A DNA stretch of 64,000 nt. Origin: Cucumis sativus (taxonomy: Eukaryota; Streptophyta; Magnoliopsida; Cucurbitales; Cucurbitaceae). A program made the translations under genes and the position numbers. This document shows, piece after piece, positions 1 to 10,886 of the stretch. Below the pieces are notes generated by a model. The model ran no database searches. It was not told the DNA's origin and saw nothing but the letters and a program-made list of their open reading frames with translations. Location of the stretch: positions 26,090,075 to 26,154,074 of the forward strand of contig NC_026658.2 of assembly GCF_000004075.3 (NCBI RefSeq), written 5' to 3'. How positions within the stretch are numbered: position 1 is the stretch's first letter; each line of letters starts with the position of its first letter.

Positions 1-2018
1 AGAACAACTGTACGCTATAATAACTAACCAGTAAACAGAAATGGAAAGCAATTAATTGACAATTTAGGACCAAGTGCTTATCATCACATACCTGAGGTGC
101 AAAGCAATGTAATGATTGCTTTTTGCTCGCATTCGATTGACCAATTTTTCACCCATTTTCTGTATTGGGTCAGTGAATTTCAAAGCATGGTAGTTAACTC
201 TACATCTCAGTTTCTGCAAATCTGTCTCCAACTTGTTTGCTAGTCTATAATCGAACTTGGAGAGCTGAATAGCCTGACACATTATGAATACTTCTGAGTA
301 CAAATTAAGAATTAATGGTAACTTGAGACAAAGAAGAAGTACAAATATAAGCAGTGTCAGACCATTGTACAAAGTTTCTAATAAAGTCACGTTTATGTAA
401 TCAAATGGGTTGAAGAGAACGGAGAACTTACATGCCTTTTCAAAAGAACAGGTAATACACGGTTCTGATAACATCTTTCACTACACTTCCTGGGGACACG
501 CATTGAGTGTGTATTCCATGTTTTCCCTCCCCTCTTTGGCAGCTGATGAATGATTTTCACATCTTTTGACAGGAATGATACAAACCAATCAACATCGAAG
601 ATCTCTGAAAAGTTACTGTTGAGAAATAACAAACACAATTCTGTGATATAACAAGGACAGCTAAAAGCAGAAGTTACTTTTATTCCATAAAACGTAACAA
701 ACCTGGAATCCCTCCAAAAGGACTTCTGATCAAGCTTAGGCACAACAAGCGTAGCATTTAATATGCGTGCTGCAACAACGGCATCTGTTATCTGCCATTA
801 GGAGCTTTAGTCAGCTTGAAAATAGCTATAGAAGTAAAGAAATCAGCTAAATTTAAGCAACTAAAGAGTGGACAACAACACAATTATCAGAGAGAGCATT
901 TAACAGATGGGTATGCGTTAATGCCATGGAAATCATACACAACTAATACATTAACAGCCTACATAGCCTGCGGATACTCTATACAACATAAACTACTTAC
1001 AAAAAATCCAATTCGAACGCATTTTTGCTGTCAACATTTATATAACGTTCGGTTTCATTAGGATTCTACCAATAAATCTTTAAGCCTTAATGAGAATGGC
1101 AAACCAATAAATAAACATCAACAAGAATAATTCGAGCCCATGACATTACCCCAGTTCTTTGTTGATTTAAACCTCCACTAGTTGCAATCAGCAAGTAACG
1201 GTTCGGATGTGTAATAGCATTAGCTTCTGCAGCAATTTGGCAAAATATTAGCTCTGATTCTCAGCAAAAAAAAAAAAAAACTTAAAAACCATACAAGATG
1301 CGAGCTCACTACATCCGAGTTTAACATGAAAGCATTCCTCTTTTTTTTTTTTTTTTTTTGCATTTAATAAAAAACGGAAACAACAGTATTTAAGAATATT
1401 AGTCTAGGGATCTAATTCATCTCAAATCGTCAGAAGAAGATACAGTGATTATTTAATTTCTTCCAATTACTAAACAACAGATAACTTCTGAATACAACAT
1501 ACTCAGAAACTTGTTGCTAGCATTACTACATCCAGAGTAGAACTTCGCATTTCTAGAAGTCCAAAGATCACGACCGGATCTCGCTCCATTGCGCTGGTTA
1601 CAGAAGCAAGAAAATCACATCAACGAAACAAAGATCTGTCAGCTCCAGCATCAACTAAGAAAAACAGTAAAAAAAAAAAAAAAAAACACTGAAGTAACAA
1701 ATTCAAGAAAACCCTAACCGGAACACGAAAATGCGAAACACCAATCGCCACGTCGGAGGCAGCATTGAACTGAACCTATCCCATGAAAAGCAATTAAAAC
1801 AAAAAAATAAATAATGAATAAAAAAACACACGAAACAGAAAGTGAGAGGAAACAAATACCGGAGGAATGAGGCGGTGATGATGGGAATCATTAGGAGAAG
1901 GAGCCAGAAAAGAAAGAAGTGCAAAGAATAGAAGGAGACCGGCAGAAATGGCGGAAATGAATGGGATCAAGAATCTAAAACGATGATAATAGTGGTTACG
2001 CCGCCGTTGAAAAGCCAT
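1..2018 (-). CDS. GT106 O-fucosyltransferase-like protein, 5' part (runs off left edge)
   Basis: Plant-type protein O-fucosyltransferase (GT106/DUF246), expected to be a Golgi type II membrane enzyme using GDP-fucose; its acceptor cannot be told from sequence. Seven exons join in phase: 2018-1860, 1775-1719, 1593-1503, 1226-1150, 791-703, 615-432 and 273-92, giving about 279 residues before the edge. The start is the ATG at 2018 (MAFQRRR). A basic N-terminus is followed by one hydrophobic segment (LIPFISAISAGLLLFFALLS), a signal anchor. Family motifs in order: RDLWTSRNAKFYSGCSNAS, NRYLLIATSGGLNQQRTG, ITDAVVAARILNATLVVPKL, SSNFSEIFDVDWF and HYIALHLR. The exon starting at 615 uses an acceptor upstream of a decoy AG, and only this choice keeps the conserved SNFSEIFDVDWF in frame. 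The C-terminal part is missing only because the window ends. The fold assignment is secure; biochemical activity is inferred. Confidence 0.88.
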
Positions 2019-3969
2019 AGCGACAGTGACCACCGAAGCTCCCGTGTATTCAGTCCTCCACAGTGATTGGGAAAGAAGAGAAGAGAAGAGAAGAAGAAGA
2101 AAAGGGGAAAAAGATGAAAGGAAAAATGGATCTCTGAGTGCTACCGCTGGCTATGGCTCCAACATAGCCTGAAGAAGAATCCTTCCCATCTTTATTATTA
2201 TTATCATTATTTTCCTTTTCTGAACGAAAGGACAGTCTAATAACGACAATGGAATCGGAGAAATCAACTATATAGCTTATTGTCGCGCTAACACAAAACG
2301 ATTCGTCGGAAAATTGTGGGCCGCCCGGCCCATTGCTGACACCACCCTTTTTCTTTTTCTCAACTTTTTCTCTATCTATTTCCCATTTTACCCTTCCCTT
2401 CCATTCCCATGTGACTTCCCCTTCCGTACTTTCCAATTTCTCCACTTTTATATTCTTTTCTGTTTCTCTCAACTAATTTGTGTTTAGTCTCTCTACGACG
2501 TCGTTTCTTTTTCATTGCCTAAATTAGGAATGTCATTGTTCAAATCCATTTTTTTTTATTCTTTCTTGGTTGTTAGTTCAATGTTATGGAGTTGGGATTT
2601 ATTAACAAAATTTGTTGATGATTTTTCTAATTGATGTTTTTAATTATCTTCTAATCTTTAATTAGTTTTGTTATAAATCTATCTATCCATCATAATGTTA
2701 AGTAACAGACAATTAGATTGGCATACCATTAAATTAAAACTTTGATTGGGTTGATGTAACGTAACCTTAATTAGATTGACATACCATTAAATTGCTTTTA
2801 ATTGGGTTGATACAATATAACCATTTTCAATAGCTAATTAACAGCCTGCTTGTACTATAGAAATAATAATAACAAAAAAGACACTTTGTGTGTGTTTGTC
2901 TATATTTATCTATGCAATGAGTGCTTTGGATTCGTTGAAGTTTAGCTCAACCAATCTTGTAAAACACCTCGTTCCAAGAAATGATTGTTTTGAATTATAT
3001 TCATTCTTTTTAAGGTCTTGTGCTTGGTTCACCGATTCACCAATTGAATTGAGAATGTTTGACTCACCAACCTACTATTTTAGTTAGTTATTACCAACTC
3101 GACCTATAATTCAACATCTTAAATACAAAGAGGCCTTTTGGTGCACAAGTTGGTAGCTTATTCCATGTTTAGGACACCAATTATATCACTAGTATGTACA
3201 ACTATTTATAACCTAAAATTAAGTTTAGTAAAACTCACTTTGCTACAATATTTATTATTTTTTTTCACACCCTCTCTTTTCTAGTTTGCATCAGTTCAAC
3301 GTTTCCACATTGAAATTAGCACTCTACATCTAGGCAATGTAATATTTTTCTTTTACATGAAAGCATGATTAGCCCAATACGTAGAAGAACAAGATGTATT
3401 CAACTTAAGCATATAGTAGAACAAAGAATTGAATTTCATCTTATGAGATTCTTTAAATCATATGAACTTGTAAGTCTTATTGCTCATGGACTGTGACTTA
3501 CTAGAGGAGACAAGTTGAAGTTGCCAAAACTTAGGCTCTCTTAAGAACATTGGAAGACCTTTAAAATACGTAAATGAAATCCGACATCTGCAAGCACGAC
3601 GTTTTCGATGTATTCAGTCAAGTTAGGAGAGGCGTCGTCTTCTTTGCATAAGATACACATGTACTTGCATTGCTTCCAACTCCATGGTGGTGCTGTGATA
3701 ACCACCAAGGTTAAAGGGAAGACTCAATGGCACGTCGGAGGGTCGGGCAGAATCTTTTCGCGGTTCAACAACAAATGCAATCACATCAATCCTTACCTAA
3801 CATCCATTTCTTAAAAAAAAAAGAGAGAAAGAGTGATGAGCTGAAATCAGAATAGAAATCATTAAGCACATTTATTACTATTCACAAATGCATACAATAA
3901 TAAATGATGGTTTGGAATACCAAAATTTCCAAGAATATCAAATGAGTTGATAATGTGTCGAGGTCCAAC
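2019..3969. other. Intergenic region upstream of the O-fucosyltransferase-like gene
   Basis: No gene is supported here. The first 500 bases look like promoter and leader of the minus-strand gene: a GA/CT-rich leader tract at 2070-2110, back-to-back Site II type motifs (GTGGGCC and GGCCCAT) at about 2318-2334, and an ACGACGTCGT palindrome near 2496. Beyond that the DNA is AT-rich with a 58-bp imperfect tandem duplication at 2712-2826. Short open stretches at 2890-3087 and 3608-3814 match no family I recognise and lack gene-like context. Confidence 0.5.
2712..2826. repeat. 58-bp imperfect tandem duplication
   Basis: Two adjacent copies, at 2712-2769 and 2770-2826, share attagattg(g/a)cataccatta, a following AT-rich stretch, and attgggttgat. 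They differ by several substitutions, so the duplication is not recent. It lies in intergenic DNA. Confidence 0.75.
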
Positions 3970-5235
3970 GTAATTGAAAAGATTTACATTAATTTAAACA
4001 GTTGATGAAGTGCATTGAGAAGTGTCGTTATTAACGTATTTGGCTATAAACACTGCTGTTTGAAATTTTTTACTCAGAAGGGCTACCTTTTCACAAGCTT
4101 TGTGCATGATTGTATTAATTATAACTACATCAAGTTCAATCCCTTGTGAACTGGCTTGATCCAAAAGATTCAAGGTATCATCAAATCTCTCGAATCTCAC
4201 CCCAATCTGCATCAGGATAATCCAAACGTTAAATTTTGGATGTTATAGTAACACAATAAACTGATAAAGATTAACAAGTAAGTTTATCAATATGAGTTGG
4301 AACAAAACATATTTAGCTGCTTTTGCAATCATTCTGATGAAAACTTAAAGAAGCCCGAGTAGCACAGTTAGCATCAGCTTGCAAAAGCATACTACGAACT
4401 GTGTAATTGCACAAAACTTCAGAAATTTGAGAACGTAAGGAATTGCATTTGTAAGAAGTTACGGGTCAAAATTGTTAAATTGGAAGATCTTGATGAATTC
4501 TGGTCTATGCAGTTTTCCGGTCTCCCAATCTTGAATAAGACCAATATAAACTCTCTTAGAGACAAACCATTTGGACTGTTGTTTCTTTACGAAGTCTGCC
4601 CAGATTTCATGCACAGAAGACAAGTTTTTCTGATAAACTGCAAGATGATTGAAAAAAGAGCTTAGTGTTCATTCATAGAGACTTGGAAATAGTGAGCATA
4701 ACTTACAAGTAAATATACGTTATAACAATACTCTTAAAACAAACTTTCCTGCCAAAAGGTGTGAATATCCTTTTATCACACTAAACAAGAGAAAGTCTAA
4801 GTATACTGATGATCATTACCATCAGTTCAAAAGAACTAAATGATGTAGAAGTATAGCATACAGAAAATGAAAGGGAATCAGGCTTCTTGTAGACCTTAGT
4901 GGAGAATATGTAGCTTCATTCTTCCCAACCATTCTGTGATCCATCAGATCCAAATATTGACTAAAATGAACCCTACTTTGCCTTTTGGCATAGGCTCTCA
5001 AGAAACAATTAAACACACAAGCAGAACAGGGAAACATGACAAATTTGTTAGACCAAAAGCCTGAGTTATCACAAGAAGAGAAAATTGTTTGTTGTTATTG
5101 CAACTGGATGTGAGGGCAAAAGATTGCATACAATCTCAGAATAAATAATATGCTTATATCTCATCAAAGTAACCTCCTTTACAGAGTGCTTCTGTCAAAA
5201 GTACGAAGTATGGATTATTTAGGACAAACTGCAAA
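3970..5235 (-). pseudogene. Decayed pentatricopeptide-repeat gene (At1g76280-like)
   Basis: Exon-like fragments of a PPR protein lie in order on the minus strand. About 5230-5165 reads FVLNNPYFVLLTEALCKGGY; about 4985-4880 contains LDLMDHRMVGKNEATYS; 4643-4480 begins after a TTGCAG acceptor with YQKNLSSVHEIWADFVKK; about 4420-4340 contains SMLLQADANCATRASLS; about 4209-3970 contains GIELDVVIINTIMHKACEK. Within the third fragment the family-like reading moves to another frame (NNSPNGLSLREFI) near 4575-4590, and the last fragment shifts near 4025-4040 to LNALHQLFKLM. After the first fragment the expected GT donor reads AT. The N-terminal part is not recognisable. Such proteins normally act in organellar RNA metabolism. 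The PPR call rests on motif style and on the position between an O-fucosyltransferase and an acyl-activating enzyme, matching my memory of Arabidopsis. A short, fast-evolving functional gene is less likely but possible. Confidence 0.6.
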
Positions 5236-5241
5236 TAAAAA

Positions 5242-5242
5242 T

Positions 5243-5277
<35 letters not shown>

Positions 5278-5280
5278 ATA
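5242..5280. repeat. (GATA)n microsatellite
   Basis: Tandem gata units, about eight copies with one interruption, lie in the AT-rich stretch just upstream of the PPR remnant. It is a likely length-polymorphic marker. Confidence 0.9.
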
Positions 5281-6455
5281 ACAAATACTGATGTGCAATA
5301 TAAATATAATACCTTTCAATTAATTTTTTTCCCCGGGCTAGCTAGTAAAAAGGGTAGATGCCACCTAACATGTCCGTTTGTAGCATATTCATGGTGACAT
5401 TGTAGTATAATGCATACGAGATGGGAACACACAACTTGCTTTCTTAACACCCTTATATTTGGAAAATAATAAATTAAGATGCAATAGAGGGTAACAAAGA
5501 ACACATAAACCTACCAATGGATCAGGTGATCGTGTAAAAACAAAGGAGGTCTTAACAGTTTTTATCCATAGAAAATACTCTTAATATTAGTATAGCTTTT
5601 GTTTTTTAACATTTAAGGTATTGCTGAAATTTTTTAAAGTTCAAAAATATTTCCATTAACGGTTTATCTTTTATCGTTTTTTCTTTGTATTAGTGAAACT
5701 TTTAGGGGATATTTAGAGTGTTGTGTTTGTTATTGAGATTTGAGAGTTATAACCAGTTTGTGTTTGAGGTGCAGACTGTTTTAGTCAATGAACAAATAGC
5801 AAACGCTATATATCAAAGAAGAAGAGGGAATGAGGGGAAAATAGTGAACACCATAACAAAGAGAGATTTGAAATAGTAATGTTGTAGTTAATTATAGTAG
5901 TTGAAAACACCAACTATTATAAATTCATAAATTGATTGGAGCCCCAAATATAGAGTTAGCTACAACAGCCCACATCACCCAGAAGTTAGGGGGGCCAAAC
6001 AATGTCTTAAAAGTTCATAAGTATTTTTTAAACAAAGTACAAAATTTAGAGTAATATTAAAATTTAACCATAAATAAAGAAATATCAATACAATTTAGAA
6101 GAAGTAAGCTCCGTGAAAGATCAAAATTAAGTACCAGAACCGGAAGTAGTAATAATGAATATGTACTTTCACATATTTGACCAATGTTTGTCGAAAGAAA
6201 AAAAATGCAATATTAATCGTACCATTACAACAACTTCAATAAATAGAAATAAGACAGACTCTCTTTTTGTTCTTAATTTTCCTGAAAATGTAAAAGTACA
6301 ACATTAAATGCAATCAAAACAGAGAAGATTTGTAGGCCTGTGCACATCTGTGGAGAACTAAAATTGATACCAATCAAGACACAAACAATAAGGACCTTAA
6401 TTATTCAAACATCATTGCCTTTCCAACACCGTTGCCTTCCCTTTCAAGAATGTAT
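5281..6455. other. Intergenic AT-rich DNA downstream of the first acyl-activating enzyme
   Basis: No convincing exon, RNA gene or structured repeat is visible. Open stretches at 5316-5504 and 6340-6525 lack family similarity and gene signals. The last 150-200 bases probably hold the 3' untranslated region of the gene ending at 6456. Confidence 0.45.
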
Positions 6456-8465
6456 TTACAGTTTACTAACCCGTTTTGGAAGGCTACCCATGGCTTTGGC
6501 TTCCTTCTTGAGAATAAATTTTTGAGTTTTCCCTGTAGAAGTTTTAGGTAAATCCCTAAATACAACACTTCGTGGAGCCATGTAATGAGGTAGGTGTTCT
6601 CTACAGAATTTTATGATCTCTCCTTCAGTAGCACTGCACCCATCTTTGAGCTTCACAAATGCGCATGGTGTTTCTCCCCAGTGATCATCAGGTCTTCCCA
6701 CAACAGCAGCGTCAAGAACTGATGGATGACTGAAAAGAACAGACTCCACTTCAATTGTGCTAATATTTTCTCCCCCAGAAATGATGATGTCCTTTGAACG
6801 GTCCTTCAATTCTATATAACCATCAGGGTGTTTGACTCCTAAGTCCCCACTTCGAAACCATCCGCCATTAAACGCTTCCCGTGTGGCTTTGAGATCTTTC
6901 AAATATCCACTCATCACAGTATTGCCTCTCAGCATAACTTCACCCATGGTTTTCCCATCAGCTGGAACACTCTCCATTGTGACAGGATCCTTTACGTCTG
7001 CTGCCTCTAGCCCAATATGCTGCAATCCTTGGCGAGAATTTAGTTTTGCTTGTTTATCTTGAGGTAGAGAATCCCATTCAGGCTTCCAAGAGCAAACTGT
7101 TGCCGGCCCATATGTTTCAGTTAAACCATATGAATGGACAATACGGAATCCCAAAGCTTTAAGCTTATAGAGTACATGAGAAGGCGGCGGAGCGCCACCA
7201 GACATCATAGTTACTTCCCTGGGAAGTGGCTTCTGTTCACTAATTGGTGCATTGATAATCATGTTCGAAACTGTTGGTGCACCGCCCATATGAGTAACCT
7301 TATGCAGAGAAATATTATCAAAGATTTCTTTGGCAGTCACATTTCTCTGGCAGATGTTTGTGCCGCTCTGTGCAGCTACGCCCCAAGTTAAACACCATCC
7401 ATTGCAATGAAACATTGGAACAGTCCACAAATACACAGGAAGTGAACACATATCATTCAGTAGGACTGCAGATAGGGAATTGAGATATGCGCCTCTATGG
7501 GAGAAAATAACACCCTTTGGCCTCGATGTTGTGCCTGAAGTATAGTTAAGAGCAATTGGATCCAATTCATCCCTAGGTCGCCTAATCTCAAAATTGAGTT
7601 TTCCAGATGCTAAAAAGCTCTCAAACTCCAGATATTCTAAAGCAGATCCCGGTCTATCGATGCGGGAAGGTGGCTGATCATACTCTTGAATAATAACGAC
7701 ACGAGGTAGCTTTTCTTTCCTTTCGGACATGGCTTTAATTGCTCCGGTTACGATATGTTCAAGCTGGTAGTCTACAACAATAATTTTAGCTTCTGAGTGG
7801 CTTAGCAATGTTGAAACCATTGCTGCATCATGGCGTGTGTTGAGGGAGCAAAGAACTGCACCAGCCATTGGTACAGCAAAATGTAACTCGTACATAGCTG
7901 GAATATTCGGTACCAAGGCAGCAACCTGCTCGAGAGAATCGCATTTCATTTCCAAAATTATATCGAGAAAGTTTAACCCAGAAAGACCTTAATCTAACCA
8001 AATACTACTTTCAATTTCACAATTGATCATAATAAGACGGGAACCAGAGTTCATCCATCCGAATAACTATCACCATAAACACAAAACTAGAGCCGTAAAC
8101 TTCAAATCGTCGCAATTGAACCTCATGATCATATATATAAAAGAAAAAAAAAAGGCCATCGAAGCAACTTGCATAATTCAATGTTCCACATAAACACAAT
8201 GACCTCAAAAACTCGAGTAAAATAAGAAAAACACAAACAAATATATAGAAAGTTGTTGAATACATACCACATCTCCACGAGCGATTCCCGTACGAACAAG
8301 AGCAGAAGCGAGCCTGGTACATCGCTGAAGCGTATCTCGCCAAGTATACTGAACGCGTCCATAGACAAGAGAAATCCGGTCACCATAGACGGCGGCAGAG
8401 CGCTCCAAGAAGGAGATTGGAGTGAGAGGAACGTAGTTAGCAGAGCAACGGTGGCTTCCGTCCAT
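6456..8465 (-). CDS. Peroxisomal acyl-activating enzyme (acyl-CoA ligase, AAE1/benzoate-CoA ligase type), copy A
   Basis: Adenylate-forming carboxylate-CoA ligase. It activates an acid to acyl-AMP, then acyl-CoA; related plant enzymes use short or medium fatty acids, benzoate or cinnamate, and the substrate here is unknown. Two exons, 8465-8268 and 7925-6456, join at phase 0 (RGDV|VAAL) into 555 residues. The open frame extends upstream of 8465 without an ATG, so I chose the ATG at 8465 ([10 protein letters not shown]), which aligns with copy B. Motifs: P-loop [47 protein letters not shown] and the catalytic-lysine region [10 protein letters not shown]. The C-terminus is VSKL, a canonical PTS1, so peroxisomal import is expected. 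It is the downstream member of a tandem pair in the same direction; copy B begins its leader about 2.4 kb away. Very confident of the family, not of the substrate. Confidence 0.95.
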
Positions 8466-9239
8466 GGATTTTGGAGGGATTGATAGAGAAGAAGAAATCA
8501 GTGGCTGATCCTTTAGCTCAGAAGGATAGTGGCGTCTCTTCGACGTCGTCACGCCATGATATTGATTGATTGATACTAACTTTTTCTAGAACAATTTAGT
8601 AAACAAAATAACTTTACAAAAACGTTTAAATTTTTATTAGATATATTTTTTAAATAGTTAAATAAATTAAAATTTTGATTTCTGTCTCTATCAACATTTA
8701 TTCCAATAGAATTTGAAATTTTATCTATTTTATCGAATTTGAATTTATTATTATTATTTAAAGTTTGAATTTTTAAACATTTTATCCATTTATTTAACTT
8801 AAATTTCTTCGATATTGATTTGAAGAATAAAAGAGTACAATTGAGTTTGCACACAAAAAAAACAATAATGACAATAGAATCTATATCATCTGCATTTTAA
8901 AATTTTAAAAGAGTAAAAATTTTAAACGTAGATTACTGTCATATTTTTTTAATTTATAATATGGAAGAAAAAGTTATATTAATTGTTTTTATATAAAAAA
9001 AATTAAAATCAAAATAATTTCTCAAAAAAAGAAAACAAAAACTTAAAATCTTAGCGGACAATATGACAACGAATACTAATTGACAAATAGTCATTTTAAA
9101 CGTGTACGTATATTATTTTGTACTTATTTGAATTTATTTTTGTTTTTATTTAAATTGATTTTTAATAGCTTTTGCAAAAATAGCAAAAAATAAAGTCTAT
9201 GTCATAACATTTTTTAAATTTGTAAAAATAACATTTAAA

Positions 9240-9390
9240 AGAACCATCTGATTATTGTCTAATAGCTTTATGATATCACTAATTTTGTCATATTCAATAT
9301 GTAAAAAAATTGGTGTCATTTGGTGTTTTTTTTCTTCTAAATCTTTTGGCCATTTGATTTGATGTAATTTTTCCTTTCTAATATATCCTT
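9240..9390 (+). repeat. Dispersed AT-rich repeat, copy 1
   Basis: Contains taatagctttatgatatcac, a cata-ttcaatatgtaaaaaa stretch, tggtgtcattt and catttgatttgatgtaattt in that order. The reverse complement of 38505-38645 shows the same blocks in the same order. Partial relatives lie near 37610-37690 and 44205-44310. It is probably a fragment of a non-autonomous transposon family. Confidence 0.55.
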
Positions 9391-10279
9391 TTCACACACA
9401 TATATATTTAAAATAAAAACTAGCAAAACTTGTTTTTAAAATGGTAAATTGTTAATCTATAATATATATTATACATATATAATAAAATTGTTTACAAAAT
9501 ATAGAAAAAGAAAAAAAAATTTAATAAAGTATAGGGTGGAATGAATTTTGTTATTATTAAAAAATAATTTTAAAAAGTTTGTTTTTAATTTGAGATAAAA
9601 ATAGATCTTATTTTTAAAAATCATATGCACGGAATTTAAAGTTTCAAAACATCTTTTAACTAAAAAGGTTAGATTTCTCAATTTGGTGTTTAGTAGTTAT
9701 TAAATATAAAATTAGACTTCAGTATAATAAATTTATAAACTTTCAATTTGTTTCTGTGAGAATTTTAAAAAGGTTGAGTGATAACAATTACATAAAGCAA
9801 TTTTCACAAAGAAATTTACACCTTATACCAAAATTTGATTATTATCTTTATCTGATTCTTTTATCTTATTACTCCTTGGAAAGCTACTTGGAATATTTGA
9901 AAATATAACCATTTAAGTTTGGATTGATAACGAGGTGTGATATGAGCATATGTAAATATTAATTATAATAAATAATATTTTTAGAACTAGTAATTATTTT
10001 GTATAACATTTTTCGTAAGAATTACAAATATAATAAAGTTTATCAGTGATATCACTGTACGTTTAAATAAAGCGTAAATGATATATCTATAACTAATAAT
10101 TATTTTGTATAACAAAGTTTTTAAGAAAAGCACAAATATACAAAAACATATTAGTGGTAGACTATACTTTTACAAAATAATATATAACATGTCCGGAGGT
10201 AATAATTATTTTGTATAACAACATTTTCAATATAATTATAAATATATCAAGGTCTACCTATAATAGACTATACATACAT

Positions 10280-10426
10280 GCATACATACAACTTACAAAG
10301 TATGTACTTATTAGTGATAGAGTTCGATGCATACATACAACTTACAAACAATGTACTTATTAGTGATAGAGTTCGATGCATATATACAACTTACAAACAA
10401 TGTACTTATTAGTGATAGAATTCAAG
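10280..10426. repeat. 49-bp tandem repeat, three copies
   Basis: Units at 10280-10328, 10329-10377 and 10378-10426 each run from gcata(c/t)atacaacttacaaa to attagtgataga(g/a)ttc. Copies 1 and 2 differ by about three bases and copy 3 by a few more. A gatagagttcgatgcat segment recurs at the junctions. Confidence 0.92.
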
Positions 10427-10886
10427 AATTAAATTTAAATTTTGTTATATTTACTAATATTTTAAAGGGTAGATGTCAATTTTATACCATTAATTTTTAT
10501 TAGATATATCAATTTAAACTTTGAACTTTAAAATTGCATCAATTTAAATCTTAAACTATTTCGTGTCAAATATTATTAGTTTGAAGTTTAAATTATTAAA
10601 AGTTTGAGATTTTTCGTTATAAATTGAAAATTATTATTACACCTACAATTTTCAATTACATTAACTGCCTTGTGTGAATCCAATATAATAAATTTTTAAT
10701 TAAAGTCAACACTAAAGTTTGGCCAATAATATAAAATATATATATATATATATAAAATAAGATTAGTATGAAGACAATATATGAAATTGATCTAATCCAA
10801 AACTTAAATTAATATATATCTAAAAAATTAACAAAGGTGTTTTATGTAATTAATTTATTTGGTTAATTTATTAAACTTTTGTTTAT

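Larger units (their letters stand above)
8466..10886. other. Intergenic AT-rich DNA between the two acyl-activating enzymes
   Basis: Contains the promoter of copy A just upstream of 8465, then strongly AT-rich DNA. I see a copy of a dispersed repeat at 9240-9390, several loose copies of taattattttgtataaca between 9985 and 10220, a three-unit 49-bp tandem repeat at 10280-10426, and a TA run at 10736-10755. An ORF-like stretch at 8576-8854 is low-complexity Asn/Lys/Ile translation of AT-rich DNA and is not a gene. Confidence 0.5.

Noticed and set aside
1264-1360. Poly-A and poly-T runs as retrocopy tails
   Set aside because: They lie in introns of the O-fucosyltransferase with no adjacent retrocopy or target-site duplication.
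2050-2472. 140-codon open frame upstream of the O-fucosyltransferase
   Set aside because: Low-complexity Lys/Glu/Ser translation of a promoter and leader region; no family similarity and no splice context.
3608-3814. Open stretch, with an antisense CILCKEDD zinc-binding-like string
   Set aside because: Too short and isolated; no retroelement domains around it.
8576-8854. 92-codon frame rich in Asn, Lys and Ile
   Set aside because: Typical random translation of AT-rich DNA.
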